Positions 41,000 to 53,900 of a DNA stretch of 64,000 nt are shown in pieces. Source of the DNA: Antitrichia curtipendula (Eukaryota; Streptophyta; Bryopsida; Hypnales; Leucodontaceae). Positions within the stretch are counted from its first letter, which is position 1. Each line of letters starts with the position of its first letter. The position numbers were made by a program, and so were the translations under genes. The notes beneath the pieces were generated by a model. The model searched no databases, had not been told where the DNA came from, and was given only the letters and a program-made list of their open reading frames with translations. The stretch covers positions 39,742,001 through 39,806,000 of the forward strand of contig OX579635.1 of the NCBI GenBank assembly GCA_951230915.1, given 5' to 3'.

Positions 41000-42314
41000 T
41001 AATTTTTTCCAATCAGTGAATAGAAACAATGAAGACTGCACTATTTTTTGTAAATTTTTGGAATCAAGTTTTGGAATTAGGGAAGTGTAGATTACAGTCT
41101 GACTTGTTCTCAATGTATAGGGAAACCTATTTTTGAGAAACGCAAAACTACAAAATTGGTCTTTACAATTGCATTAGGTGTCAATGTGTTATTCATCACA
41201 TGTATAATAACGAAGGCCTTGGTCAACATCGTACTTTCCTCATTTATGAAAATAGGTCACTCTATTTTGTACAAATGGAGTGGTCAAATACAGATTGTAA
41301 AGTAGAAGTATCTATTTCAAACAATCCCATGTCACGGCTTTTTAGGTTGACCTATTGTGTGGACAATAGTTCGATGCACTATTTATTGAAAAAGATTCTC
41401 TATTTGTACCTTCTTGTCCACTCATTTCTCTTACCTCCTTGCTTAGAGAGACGTGCCAAAGCTAACTGCAATAGGTGAGTCTATGAGACCGGAATGGATC
41501 CCAATGAAAAATCCAGATTTATATTGAATAAATATTCATTCTTGGGGGAAAAAAACATTTTTTTTAACACTTCCTCATCCTTATGATTGCACACATTGAG
41601 CTCAATTTCTGAACGAATTTCCCATATATCACAGGCTGAAATGCTAAAGTTATCAGGAATAGGTACTTCTACCTTCTACCTTAAGCCTTTATGTGAGCTC
41701 AACATAAAAGCTTGAGTTGACTGATTTCCCCGCCTTTGATTATTGGTGTCTCAGTAGATGCCAATTATCAATCAGTGAGAGTCAATTATTGATAATTTGG
41801 CATTTGTGGTCAGATTGATGAGCAGATTTGGCTCTTTGTTTGCCAATTGAAAACTTTGGTTTCCTGGTTTACAATGATAAAAGTTTTCAATTTCCAATTT
41901 CCAAAGAAAGACATGGTTTCACTTTTGTGCAAATTAAACGGCAATCCATTTTCCAAATATTCTTCAGGACATGCTTCTGGTTCTAAATTACATTATCCAG
42001 CTATCTGATTTTCCCCAAGTGAGTGAAAAACAAGCAACTTGCGGTTGTAATTTTGGTACAGGCAGAATTCAATCTTCTTTTTATTTTGAAATTCAATTGT
42101 ACAATTCAATGCATTTGCCAGCTGGCATGGTTTGGTATATTTGGTGGGGCCATTCCATGATACTTTGAGATATTTTAATGAGATTCATCATCGATTATAG
42201 GTGATATTAGCTGGTTCTAAGGAATTTAGTAAAAATTTAAAAATATTATTCAAAATATGAACAATGGATGTCTTCATACCTTCAAAATAGGCTATGAAAA
42301 AAAATGAAGTCAAG
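41000..42314. other. Intergenic, no gene recognised
   Basis: An open frame at 41200-41478 has no recognisable domain or splice context. Nothing else supported. Confidence 0.4.
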
Positions 42315-43242
42315 TAACCCCTAAAGGCCCAAGGCTTTTTTCTGCCAAAAAACACTCAAAACTGTCATTTCTATAGCAAAGAGTAAAAAAATTTGAAAAA
42401 TGTTCTTTTTTTCACATCTAACCGTAGGATCTTACAACTAAATAGTATAAAAATGTGTCGAATTTTTTTTAGAATTTTTGACCGCATAGATTGCAAGATA
42501 TCTGCATTTAAAGTGAAAAAAACAAGTTTTTCAGCACATTGCGGGATTAGATTTTTTGACTTCAAACATTTTTAACTTAAAATTTTTGCACGACAGCATT
42601 TTGAGCTTTAAATCTTTGTAGTAGAGAATTGAGTTGAGAGGCTAGGGGAAAAAAAAAGTTAAAAAAAAGTTAATTATCATTCTTAAAAAAATTGTTAAGT
42701 AGAAGTAAGTACAAGATAGAAGGAAAATCTAAATATTCATATATTTTAGATGGAATTAAAATGCACTAATCCCAATGGTGAGATCGTTCTAGCAAGTAAA
42801 CTAAACCATGAAAAAAAAAAATTTGAAAAATTTCATTCAGAAATGAATCCTAGAAGTTATTTTTTTCAAGAAGATGCTCTAACTACCTGAAAAACAAGAA
42901 TGTCCATAACTTTCTCATAACAAATTCAAATGAAATGAATCAAAGTTTTTCACATAGACGAAAATATATTCTATGAGGAAAAAAATATTAAAATAAAAAA
43001 TTCAAATTTTTGAATTTTTTTTTTGCTGCCCAGACTGCCCTCCGTCCCCTGTTTTGAGCTTATTTGGTCATAACTGTTGTTCCCGGGCACCGATTGTGAA
43101 AAAAAATTATATTTTCACAAAGCTTATCAGTTTTTCTATCTTCAAAAGAAGTTTCAAAAAATTACAACAAAAATTCAGCCTGTGGGTACTTGCCCGAAAT
43201 CCCATTTGTCCCCCGAAGGGACAATGGTCTTTTAGGGGTTAA
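42315..43242 (-). repeat. R1 dispersed repeat, copy C (full length)
   Basis: Starts TAACCCCTAAAGGCCCAAGG and ends GACAATGGTCTTTTAGGGGTTAA, so the termini are inverted. Contains the core as its reverse complement (TAACCGTAGGATCTTACAA, near 42419), the GCTGCCCAGACTGCCC motif (43025) and TTTGTCCCCCGAAGGGACAA. About 85-90% like copy H over its whole length by eye. 928 bp, no coding capacity. Confidence 0.88.
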
Positions 43243-46200
43243 ACATGTAGATAGTTATAGATGTTTATGAGGTCTTTCACTAATGAAAAACAAGGTTTGA
43301 GTGTTCTTACATGCCTCTTCCATGACCTTGTTCGAAATGCTTTTATCTACTAGGTGACTAAAATATGCATTTCCAAATCAACTAACACCTTGGAATTACT
43401 TTCTTGATTTGGAATACCTTTCATATTGAGTTCAACAACAAGTGTCGTATACAAAGTGTATAAAATTTTGATACAAAACACATTGAGGATGCATTCCGTC
43501 CTCCTAAGCTTCAAGCTGTTAAAATTCAATACACAAGTTTTTGAGGTTAGAACGTTGAAAGGTTTTTAAAAAATAATAATAGTTGGGTGTGAGTGAAATT
43601 GGTACATGTCAAATCAATAATAAACTATAAAATTTATTATTGAGTATATATTATATACTGTGCTTGTAGGATAAATGTGGCAAAGAATGATTCTTAAAAT
43701 TGATGCCTAATTTTTTTGGATTCTTTTTTCAATATGGAAAAAGAATCTTGAAGATTAATTTTATTTAGTAATTGTATGTCAAAATTCAATCCCTGGGAAA
43801 GAAAAATATTTGGTAAAGGAGTGTCAATCTTGTCTGTTTACTTGCAATAACATAAAACATTCTAAATCAATGAAGCAAAAGTCCCTTAAACTGACTATTG
43901 AAGCCCCACAAATATATGGGTAAAGGAAAAATCATCCTTATTGTAAGTCAAAGAAATCCATCCACCTCATCTTTCAAAGTAGGTGGTCCAAAATTGTAGA
44001 GAAGTCTCATAAAATGAAACTTAGAATAATAATTTAATAATGACTTTCAAACAAAAATTTTAGCTCAAAACGTAATCCATAGATCATATCTATATGATTA
44101 AACAAATTGCTAAACATGCAAATATTTTCAATCAAACTTAAAACCAAAAATTGTTATTTTTTTCTAAAATTTATTACAAATTGAAGATTTGAAATTTTTG
44201 GAAGATTATTTTTTCTTCAAGTTAAAAATTTTCTAAGTTATAATTATGATGATGTTTAAGAATTTTTATTTATTTTTATTTTTTTATTTTTTATTTTTAA
44301 TATATTTTTATTTTTATTTTTAAATTTTGTTGAAGTCGTTTGTGAAGGATCAAGTTTTGAATCATAAAAGTTATTTTTGAGGTTAGACATACTTATACCC
44401 CATAAACTATAAAAGATTTGTAAAAGAAAGTTGTAAAAATCTATACCAAACAAATATAAAAGAATTAACACAAGAATTTAGATGGACAAAAACACAAAGA
44501 TTTTGTATGCTTGGAGCATGTTTTTGTTCATCCGTTTTTCAAAATTTGCATGTCTTATCCTTTGCATGTCTTATCCTTTAGGACTTTAAAATGTTATAAA
44601 TCTCCTTTCTAATTATCTATAACATAGCAAAAATTATATTCTAGTTGAATATAATTATCAAAATATTTTCCAATTTGAGTCTACAAAATGAAATCACCAT
44701 AAATCACCAAAACAATTTCAAATTAGAAAGACATCATCCAATTTGGGATAAATGTACGTATATTCAAATGAATAAATGATATTTTCATTTACAATCTTCA
44801 TAATTATGGATGTAAACAACTTCATTACAATAATGAAGATTGCAAGTTGCATTACCTTAGAAAAAAGTTTAATTTTAGTTTTAATTCCATCAATGATATT
44901 TATATCACAAAGGATTTACTTAGATTGAAATATGAAAGTTTGATTGGCATTGGTAGCATTAGAAAAGATATATAATAATATAATAATAAATAAATAATCA
45001 TATTTATATTTATATTCATAGTAATAAATAGTAATACACAACAATTAGTTTATTTGTGTGTACTTGTATGTTTGTAATGTGGCATTTAAACCTAAGTGGT
45101 TGCAAGAAAGAGCAATTAGTTTTTATAGCATTTTATGAAACAACAGTTTTTGCACTTAGTACTAGGAGTACTATGAAACAAAATAATTGTAGCCGTTGAT
45201 TTGAAAAATCAACAACTAAAAGTACCGTTGCAAGTACTATGACCACTTACAAGTACTGAAACAATTTTATTTATAAATAAATAAATAAATCATCACAAAA
45301 AATAGATACAACAAGGTACAAATTAATAATAAATAATAAATCATGACCACCCACCCCCTAAATTGACAAATTTTGAGGACTTGATGGTGATTAGATTTCA
45401 CAAAACAATAAAATCAAAAGCAACTTCAATATTTAGAAGTTGGAGCGCTAGGGAGCCCTATTTTATATGGAGGCCATAAAATAATGTATTTTTAGATTCC
45501 CTTTGGTAGGCACATGTATCCCTACCATTGAAATAGACCACAAAAATTGCAGCTCTAGATCATTCATTTTGGGTACTCCCAGTACTAGAAATCCCTAAAC
45601 CTTAAAGTGTAACAATCTAGCAAAATTGACTTTTAAATATACAATTATTTTTTAAAATTTCGTAAAAATAAGGGGTATGATTACAATCAAGTTAGCCATC
45701 TCCAATAGAAATTTCAAATTCATCGGGTTTCTACCTTCAAAAGTTTTAGCAGAAAACAACTCCGTCCCTTTGAATATGACACAAAATAGGATTGGTCTTT
45801 TTTGCAAATGATGTAAAAGTTATGGATTTTTGAGGGTTTTTTTATTTCTCTTACAACTAGAAAATTGCTTTTACTTTTATTTTGGTTGTGACATAGGTAC
45901 ATGTCACTCTAGTGAATTTGATATCTCTTTCCTTGCAACACAATCATTGATGGTGGTACACGTTTATAAGTGCAAAGCCCAATTGAATTAATAAATAGTA
46001 ATAAAATAGTAAAATATATTAAATATACTTATCAATACCATCATATATATAAATTTTATTAACTCTACCGTATGTACCTCCATTGGTACCCCCATTTCCT
46101 TTCCCCCCGGGCTTCCTTTCGCCCCCTCTAATCATTGAAATCCATGATCCTTTTTCCATTATTGCTATTAAATGGCTGCATGTGATAATAAGCGACTCAG

Positions 46201-47150
46201 ACCACTCCAAAGGGGATGACACTAAGCTTACTGTGGAAGAAACAGGGACGGAGATCCGATGCTCTTTAGGAGGAAAATTTCCATAAAGAAAAAAAATTAT
46301 TAGACAAAAGCAGTTTATAGATCTGGTGGGATTGAACCAATAATTCAATTAACCCAGGATGGAAGGAAGGAAGGAAGGACCCTATGACCATGAAAAGAAC
46401 CTTGAAAAAAAATTAAAAATTCATTGCTTTGTAACTAGGCTTCAATTTTCCATATATTTGAGTAGAATTTTTAATTTTTTTAATTTTTTTTAGAGTTGCA
46501 ATCAGACACATGTGGTTCTTTACATATGGTCTGCAATTTTTGGGTTCTTTCCTGAATATTCGAAATTACTGTGAATTTTTCAAGAGAACGTGAAAAAAAT
46601 TCATATCAAATACACAATATGGATTTAAGTTTTTTTGAAATTTTGGGCCGTGGCATATATTAAAGTGTAACATAATATATGGTGTGAAAAAATAGAAAAT
46701 GAATTGGCCTTGGTTATAGGCTCAATGTTCAAACTATAATAAAATGTTGAATTAACGATTTTTTTTTAAATGGAATAAAAACTCAGCTTAGGAGAGCTTG
46801 GTATAAGTATAAATATGGGCAATTTCATTAAAATGGCGCCATTCCGCTACTTTGGCAACTTTTATAGTTTAGATTGGGTAGTTTGAAATGTACAATTGTC
46901 CTAGACATCTGAAATCTATATCATTCCTTCATCCTTCATTTCTTCCAAGTTTTGTCACCTTGAATTAATTTAGAAAACTATAATTATAACAAATAGTTGT
47001 CTTGGAGCTCTTGACACTTGAGTAGGTTTCTACTTTCTATACATATGTATCCATATAATTGGTCATTTACTTACTTCGTAAAGTATGTGCTCCCATGATC
47101 ACCATTTGAAATCAACAGTACATTTCATTTGACAATTTCACGGGCACACT
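43243..47150. other. AT-rich intergenic DNA, no gene recognised
   Basis: Contains AT-simple tracts (44240-44310, 44980-45060, and AAATAAATAAATAAAT near 45275) and a GGAAGGAAGGAAGGAAGG run at 46361-46379. A slightly more GC-rich island at 46070-46340 holds an open frame on each strand but no recognised product. Confidence 0.45.
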
Positions 47151-48088
47151 TTAACCCCTAAACGACCAAACACCGTTTTTTGACAACATAGCGATTTTGG
47201 GCAGCTCACTACGACCGGAATTTTTTTTTTTTTTTTGAAATTTTAACACAAGATGTGCCCGAGGAGTAGCTTTAAGGCCCAACAATTCTCATAACTTTTG
47301 ACTACGTGGTTAAAAAGTTATTGCATGATATGTCAATTTCATCGTTCGGCGGGCAGCCCGGGCAGCTGAAAAAACTTCTTTAAAAATCACTTTTTTTTAA
47401 AATAAAAATTTGAAATTGGTTCTTTAGATTTATATATACATGGTAAGATTTTAATCATTCCATTTTGATCAATGAGGTGAAACTTATGAGGAGTCTTAGT
47501 TTGAAGGTAGTTATGGAATCTTTGCTCTGAGATAAACCATGAAGTCTTTTATTTAACTCAATTTTCAATATTTCTGAAAAAAATAAAAACATTGGGTGTA
47601 GATTGTTTATTCAAACATTACAACCGTTGGGATTGGCATTTTTCAATTCCATATTTCAATTCTTAACAATTTAGTGTTTTGAACATTCTTTACCTCTTTC
47701 TACTTACTATTTTTTCCTATATGTTTTACAATTCCAAATGATCTGAAATTTTTCAAGCATATAGACAACTTGCCTTGAAGAATGAATCCTAAGAGTAACC
47801 ACCATTTTGGACATTTTTTCATACAAATATGACCTTGTGAAGTGCAGCTGCCCGGATTTTCGCAGGGACAAAAAAAGGATTTTTGTCAATTCAAACGCTA
47901 TTATCTTACAATCCACACGGTGGAAGTTTCTGAAATTTTTTCCACAACTTCTCAAACTATTTTACTACAAGATCCTACGGTTAAATTTTTCCAAAAATGT
48001 TTTTTTTCTAAAATTTGATACTTGTATTAGAAATAGCAGTTTTGGAGTGGTTTGAGTGAAAACATAGTCTCTGACCTTTAGGGGTTAA
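47151..48088 (+). repeat. R1 dispersed repeat, copy D (full length)
   Basis: Starts TTAACCCCTAAACGACCAAA and ends GACCTTTAGGGGTTAA. Core CTACAAGATCCTACGGTTA at about 47964. GGGCAGCCCGGGCAGCTG at 47350 matches the inner motif of C and H. Its right half matches copy A. Confidence 0.88.
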
Positions 48089-48179
48089 ATGTTCATTTGC
48101 CAAACAAATTGTTTTGTACTCTTTTGAACACATAGGTGCACCACAAATTCAAGAAATAAATATAACAAATTACAACATG

Positions 48180-48752
48180 TTAATCCCTAGAGGACAATTG
48201 TCTGTTGAATGGACAATTAAAGATCTAGGTAGGTTCCGTATGAAGTCAATTTTGGTTGGATGTTCATAAAATTTTGACACAAGGTGTAAACATGTACCCC
48301 CTTAGTGAAAATATAATTTCTTTTTCTAATTGGGTGTCTGGATCTAAACCTTTTTGACAGCTCAGGCAACTTTTGCAAAACTCTTCTTTTACTTCTGAAA
48401 TTTGGCAAGTATGTAGTCACTTGAATGCAAATATATAAAAGAATAACCATGTGTAGTGTAAAAATCTCACTCTATGAGGACTTAAAGGCTATTGACTTTG
48501 TTGAGCAAGGTAAAAAAAGAACTGTTTCTTCTAACTTCAAACATTATAATTTTTCAATCCATGAAGTCAAAGTTTCTGAATCCCCCCCCCCACCCACCCA
48601 CACACACACACACACATTCCCATGGTAGTCTAGTACAATTTTGGTTAAATTTTGAAAAATAACTTTTTTCTTCATTTTTTTCTCATTATCTTAAAAAGTG
48701 ACAGTTTTTCACAATTTCTGCCTGAAATAGGCCTCGGTCCTTTAGGAGTTAA
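48180..48752 (+). repeat. R1 dispersed repeat, copy E (short, diverged)
   Basis: Starts TTAATCCCTAGAGGACAATTG and ends CCTCGGTCCTTTAGGAGTTAA; contains AGGTAGGTTCCGTATGAAGTC, the counterpart of GGTAGGTTCCTATAGTCTC in G. 92 bp from copy D, same orientation. A C-run/(CA)n microsatellite lies at 48582-48616. Confidence 0.75.
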
Positions 48753-51244
48753 AAAAATCAAAAAAATCTACCCACATATTCACCACTGCAAGATGCTCTT
48801 CTAGAATCCAATCAACCAAGTCAAAGCATCTCTCCAAAACCACGGCCAACAAAATCATGTTCACAAAACACTTTAGCCGACTGTTTGACATGAAAGCAGT
48901 TGGTTGAAGAATCACATTGCCGAGTTCATGTCCAGCTACAGAGAAACAAGTACATGAAAAAGACGGCAACTGATGAACGTGATGCCACCACCACGATTGA
49001 CCGAACGTCGTCTTCATTCGTTGCAGTACAAACACGATCCCTGGCACTCTAATTCAAGAAGTATGCATCCACAAATTCAACTCAGGAACGGATGATCCAA
49101 CATACACGGACTCACCAAAGCAAGCTTCGATCGCTTTGTCATTCAAACAATATATATCATGAGTTTGAAAAAAGAGGTTAAAATGCAACACAAAGGTTGC
49201 AGTTTGTCAATCTTGCACAATTAATTACATGAAAGTTGCATATGAACTTGACGCAAAACACACAAGTACAGTTTGGGGATAGAACTAAGTCAGAAGATCG
49301 ACATACATGCGCACTCACAAAGGAACCAGAAATCTATAAGTGCTAAATTGAAGTCGAGGTCTGAATGTCTGATCGGCTAGTAACTCGGGCAGAGGTTCGC
49401 TTGGATGACTGGGCACGTACTCAACTCGTCGCTATTACTGACGGAGCTCACACATCTGATCCGGACATACATAATGGCAATAACTCCTGTTGTCCCCTCC
49501 GCATAAACAAATCACTGAGCACGGAGACTTAACTAGGCTGCTTAGTCATTACCCCTGTCATTAAAGACTGATCAGATATCGACATCTGAAGCTCGGTAAG
49601 CACGTTCAAGTAATCGTGTCTCTGAAGCAGAGATTAATTGCATCTCCAGGAGACAGAGATTTCAAGCACAACGGCACGCATTAGATCTTGAACGCCATGT
49701 CCACTCAGTCAGCGCATATAAAAAAAAAATATATATATATATATATATGCAGATAGTCGCTAGTAAGATTCCACACCAAGCCACTACAGTATTTGCACAT
49801 TTTGAACTGCACACAGGATTCTCAGATTCAAAACTTAGTGCCTGCCCAGGACTGTGCAGGATTCACATGAGGTCTAAGTCTAGCGTTTCAATCAAATTAA
49901 ACGGTGGATCATGTTCTATTACCTTTACATCGAATGAACTCTGCTGTATTGTAATGCAGACGAATTACCTCCTCTAGCTTCCCGCAAGTTGTGCAGAGCA
50001 TCGACAACTTCTGCATGATCCGCAATTGTAAGCTCCGGTACTAGCTGCTTAATTTGCATCGAAGCACGAGTACATGCTGTGCCACCTTGAAATGACCTTG
50101 CAACAGTCCATGTGAAATCGTACTCTGTAAATCTAACATACAACGTTACCCCCAAACTGCAACGGCAGCTTAATAACCAGCAATGCCTTGATCGAATACG
50201 CGCAACGAAGAGAAATCAGGAAAATAATCATAAGGATAGAATTAATGGAGAGAGTAATTGGATTTCAGATACCACATTCCAACTTGACAGTGAGAACAGA
50301 GAACCCTCCGGAAGGGGATGCCAAGATGGTAGTACGTACTACAACAGCGTCAGTCACGTGAGCCATGCACACATCCACTGCGTGAGTAATTAAGTATTCA
50401 AAGGGAGGCCGGGCTCTAAAACAAAAGATAGACATGGATGATGCAGGCCAATGCTCACAATTCATCGCAATGAATTCCCAAGCTGTGCGTTGATTCTCTC
50501 GATCTTATGTGATTCAATGTAACTAATCATCTAAAATGGGCCAGCTAGATGACTCCCCTAGCTGCTACTCTTCATCTTCTACATGCTACACTGGAGCCAG
50601 TGAGATGAAGTGGCCTCGGAGCTTCACCTCATGGTACTGTACAGACAGGACTACAGGAGTCATCGTGATCATCTTCTTCACAAGCTAGCTAGCGAGCTAA
50701 CTAGCCAGCTAGCGGCGACCTGTTTCGAGCTATAAAATTAGTTGAGATTGGCAACTGAATAAAACTGAGCGAGAAACACCTACACTACCCCGATCGATCG
50801 AACTCTACAAAAGTAAAACGCTAACTGGTTGCTATCTACGCTTCATCCAGAATGCCGTGGAATGAGGTGGTGATAATGGGGAAACGTACATAAAAAAAGC
50901 TGGTCTTATTGTGATCAAATCTTTAACTTACAAGCCCCCCAAAATGGAAACGGGCAGCAAACTCGGCCACTCACTCCCAATGCTGAATTGCTAGATGAAG
51001 CAGCGAGAGCACGAGCGAGACAGTAGCTGATGGAGGTGGTACGTGAAAATTCTGAACATCGATGAGCACAGAATTAGTACTCAACCGCATGAAAGGGAGG
51101 AATCAAACTAGGCGGAAGTGCAAGCTCGGGAGTACAAGTTCCCGATCAGAGGAAAAAGAATGGGTCCATCAGGCGCTCGCCGTTGCGGAAGATGAATGCG
51201 AAGTGCTTAGAATGGTGACCAATATTGCCGTTGTAAGAAGTTTG
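48753..51244. other. Region 3' of the ZF-HD gene; exon-like blocks but no identified gene
   Basis: GC is higher than in the AT-rich flanks. Minus-strand open blocks at 50265-50465 (containing HAVDVCMAHVTDAVVVRTTI), 49960-50125 (TIADHAEVVDALHNLREARG) and 48742-49047 read like protein, and one ends at a GTAATT donor-like site, but I recognise none. An (AT)n run is at 49728-49748. 50680-50720 is rich in AGCTAGC. The first part next to 51244 probably holds the ZF-HD 3' UTR. Confidence 0.35.
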
Positions 51245-52276
51245 TCAGGGCTTAGACTTCCCCATGGTGTGCTTGTTGTTGTGCATCCACACCTTGAGCA
51301 CATGGCGCTTGACCCCCACAGTAGTGCAAAACTCCTGCACCGCAGCTTCATCGTGCTTCTGGATGCGCCACCCGACCTTCTCCGCGAACGCGCACATCTG
51401 GTCCTTCTGCTCCGTGGTGAATTTGGTGCGGAAGCGCTTCTTGATGGCGGACGGCGAGCGCATGGACATCATCATGTGGCCTGCTGGTCCGTCGTCGGGG
51501 TCGTCGCTGTCTGTCGGCCCGCCGCCCGCGCTCAATGCCGCCATCGTCAAGGGCGCCATCTGCCCCAGCTGCTGGCTCGTCGGCAACGCTAGTGTGGACG
51601 TGGTTGTGGTCGTGTTTGCTGTCATCCCGGGAGCTTGTGAAAGCTGCGGAGTGGAGAGCAACTTGGGCTTCAGCTTCTTGCAGTCGCAGACGATTTCGCC
51701 TTCGACCTCGCGGCGATGGAAGTTGCGATGGCAGTCGCAAGCTGCGCAGCGAAGCGCATCCAAAGAGCCGTCCTCGCCGCCAGGCATAAACTCGCCGCAC
51801 CCGTCGATGGCGTGGCCACCAATGCTGGCGGCGTGGTTCTTCTGGCACTCGCGGTACCGCACCGTCCCTTTCTTCACCACACTCGACTGCTGCTGTTTCC
51901 CCGCGCCAGCTTCTGTCACCGCCACCACGGCTTGCCGCACGATCTCGCGCGCCTGATCTGCAGCCACATGGTGATCACCTTTTGGACCTCCATTGCCGCT
52001 CGGCGTGTTCAGCAGCTTCAGCTTCGGTATCTCATGACCGTGCACGGGGAGCACTGGCGTGTTGGCGTGGAAGCTGTTGGAGGGGGCTTGCTGCGGCTGC
52101 TGCTGCAGCTGCGGCGACGGCAGAAGCAAAGAAATGGGGGTCACGGGAGGTGGCTGGGGTTGCTGCGGAAGGGGATGCGGATGCTGGGGCTGGGGATACG
52201 ACTGCGACTGCGGTGGCGGGTGGTGATGCGCGTGCTGTTGATCGCCACTCTCGCGCCTTTCTGACCCCAAATCCAT
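51245..52276 (-). CDS. Zinc-finger homeodomain (ZF-HD) transcription factor
   Basis: Intronless CDS, 343 codons from the ATG at 52276 (GCAATGG context) to TGA at 51245-51247. The frame is also open upstream, but no ATG lies there. Order: MDLG start, a His/Gln/Pro-rich low-complexity region (about 15-70), a ZF-HD dimerisation finger at about 139-194 (VRYRECQKNHAASIGGHAID, GCGEFMPGG, CAACDCHRNFHRRE, with the conserved Cys/His set), VCDCKKLKPK, a Thr/Ser/Gly linker, an acidic DSDDPDD, then a homeodomain at about 278-339 (KKRFRTKFTTEQK, GWRIQKHDEAAVQEFC, VWMHNNKHTMGK). Family members bind DNA through the homeodomain and dimerise through the finger, acting in the nucleus in development and stress responses. 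All hallmark residues are intact and no frame damage is seen. High GC contrasts with the surrounding AT-rich DNA. Paralogue identity cannot be assigned. Confidence 0.97.
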   Translation of the reverse strand: MDLGSERRESGDQQHAHHHPPPQSQSYPQPQHPHPLPQQPQPPPVTPISLLLPSPQLQQQPQQAPSNSFHANTPVLPVHGHEIPKLKLLNTPSGNGGPKGDHHVAADQAREIVRQAVVAVTEAGAGKQQQSSVVKKGTVRYRECQKNHAASIGGHAIDGCGEFMPGGEDGSLDALRCAACDCHRNFHRREVEGEIVCDCKKLKPKLLSTPQLSQAPGMTANTTTTTSTLALPTSQQLGQMAPLTMAALSAGGGPTDSDDPDDGPAGHMMMSMRSPSAIKKRFRTKFTTEQKDQMCAFAEKVGWRIQKHDEAAVQEFCTTVGVKRHVLKVWMHNNKHTMGKSKP

Positions 52277-52487
52277 TGCACTGAGCTCTACCAAGTCTAG
52301 CTACCTTCCGCCGCCGCCGCCTCCCGGGCTTCCTAATTCTCCCACCACCACATGACCCCCCCGCTCCTCCTGCCAATGCCTCCACCGCGCGGTCGTTTTC
52401 TTCGTCGTCGTCGTCGGGAATATTTGCGAGACGGGTTTCGTAACTTTTCTTCTCCTTGCAGTTGCTGCGCAGGGATGAGCTGACCAT
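52032..52487 (-). other. uORF 2 overlapping the ZF-HD start out of frame
   Basis: ATG at 52487 opens 151 codons in a different frame and runs past the main ATG (52276) to a stop at 52032. Without splicing, ribosomes using it would miss the main start. The Arg/Ala-rich product reflects GC composition, and no domain is seen; if real, it would be regulatory. Confidence 0.4.
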
Positions 52488-52990
52488 ACCCCCTCAGTCA
52501 GTCTTTCGGACCGTGCTGGCTTCTCCCCCCTCGGGAACCTCTCGTTCACGCCACTGGAGCTCACAACACCAATACTAACCTCATAGCTGCTCACTCACTC
52601 AGTCACCACGAACTCTTTCCACCAAATAGTTCAGCAGATTGCACTGACGTTCTCCAATATTCCAAATTAGGAGCTCCTTGTCTCACCCAAACGACAATCA
52701 AAGTCCGTGCTCCAAATGCTCATATTCCATCACTGCTGCAGAAAGTTCCAACAGCCAGACCGAGCTCGCAATCAGAACGCTCTTGAATTATACTCCCGGC
52801 GCTTATTCGAAACGAAACCAAAGGAAAGTCGTACTCAAACCAAAATATAAGATGGAAAAGATAGTACTCATCAACAGATTGGAAAAGCAAGCATTGCAAG
52901 AGCCAGGAACTGTCGATACGGCAAAAGAACCCCCTAGCTAGCTAACTCCAGATGTGCAGACTCGCTTCACCCCCGAGCTCCCTAACTCCC
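52277..52990 (-). promoter_or_regulatory. Predicted long GC-rich 5' leader of the ZF-HD gene
   Basis: About 700 nt between the predicted start site and the CDS. It contains GCC/CGG-rich stretches next to the ATG and at least two upstream ATGs (52584 and 52487). An intron could remove the nearer one (a GGTATGG donor at about 52489 and an acceptor such as GAGCTCAG near 52284), but this is unproven. Confidence 0.5.
52561..52584 (-). other. uORF 1 in the ZF-HD leader, 7 codons
   Basis: ATG at 52584 reads MRLVLVL then TGA (52561-52563). Short and self-contained, so re-initiation downstream would be possible. Confidence 0.45.
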
Positions 52991-53018
52991 AAAACTGGTG
53001 TCTGAAAGCTCAACGCCT

Positions 53019-53025
53019 CTTTATA
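53019..53025 (-). promoter_or_regulatory. TATA box of the ZF-HD gene
   Basis: CGCCATATAAAGAGG on the minus strand (TATAAAG at 53025-53019), predicting a start site near 52990. CT/GA-rich sequence at 53200-53250 lies about 200 bp upstream, as in many plant promoters. Confidence 0.55.
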
Positions 53026-53820
53026 TGGCGATGAGATGACACCCCTTCGCTCGTCACACTCTCCCAGGTGACACGGTCTCCACTTATTGCAAAAACAATC
53101 TATCTTCCCCCAAAGAAGCCCTTGCTCAACCAACAAAATCTCAACGAACACCAGCGTCGGCGTAAGCGTCGTCACCGTGACGCCCTGTTCTCATCACTCA
53201 CTCACAAACTCCCTCTCTCTCTTTCTCTATCCCTCACTCCCTGAGTCTCAAGATATTAACTCTGGGAGCTCTTTCTAATAATTTCCGCATGCATCACGGC
53301 AGTCAGCAGCCCACACACTAGAGACAGAATCTAAGAATCATGGAGGAAAAAACCGGTGCTCATCAAAGTCCACCCCAGTCACCCCCTTCGCCGCTGCTGT
53401 CGGAATGAACCTGGATCCTCCTCCCTCAAGAGTCGGGAGGCCAAAGGGCTTTGATTGATAAGCAAACTAACAACCCACAGGCAGGCAAAGAAAGGTCGCA
53501 AAAGCAAACACTCCACTCACAACCCGCCCGCCCGCCACAAGGGTAAACTCCGTTCCCACCGTGAATAATCCACTCACGGCGTGGGCATCAAAAGCCGGGT
53601 GGGTGGGTGGGTGGCAGCAGATGTAGTCCTAACTTACTACTACTCCATCACTAACAGTAGTATTCTACAAGCTAAAGAAACCACGGCGCAAAGGCCACCC
53701 AGCCAAAGTAATACAATCCCAAAGCCACGAAGACGGGTGGGTCAGGTATTATACTCGTCGTCCTTCACGATGAAGACGCTGCCCCCCGTGCCTTCCTTCC
53801 GCAATCATGTCGTCCACCAG

Positions 53821-53900
53821 GCGCTTCTCTCTCACCCTCTCTTTCTCTTTCTCTTTCTCTTTCCTGTTCTCTCTCTTTCTCTACTTTGTCTATCTTTCTG
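53821..53900. repeat. CTTTCT/CT microsatellite
   Basis: CTTTCTCTTTCTCTTTC-type run, GA-rich on the ZF-HD strand, about 0.8-0.9 kb upstream of its TATA box. It creates spurious Phe/Ser/Leu frames. Confidence 0.85.

Noticed and set aside
46019..46348. 110-codon minus-strand frame, with a GGTTCAATCCC tRNA-like B box; considered as a plastid insertion
   Set aside because: No tRNA cloverleaf can be built around it, and I could not match the frame to a plastid gene.
51264..52284. Several long plus-strand and alternate-frame ORFs over the ZF-HD locus
   Set aside because: Antisense and out-of-frame shadows of a GC-rich coding sequence; no domain, while the minus frame holds complete ZF-HD motifs.
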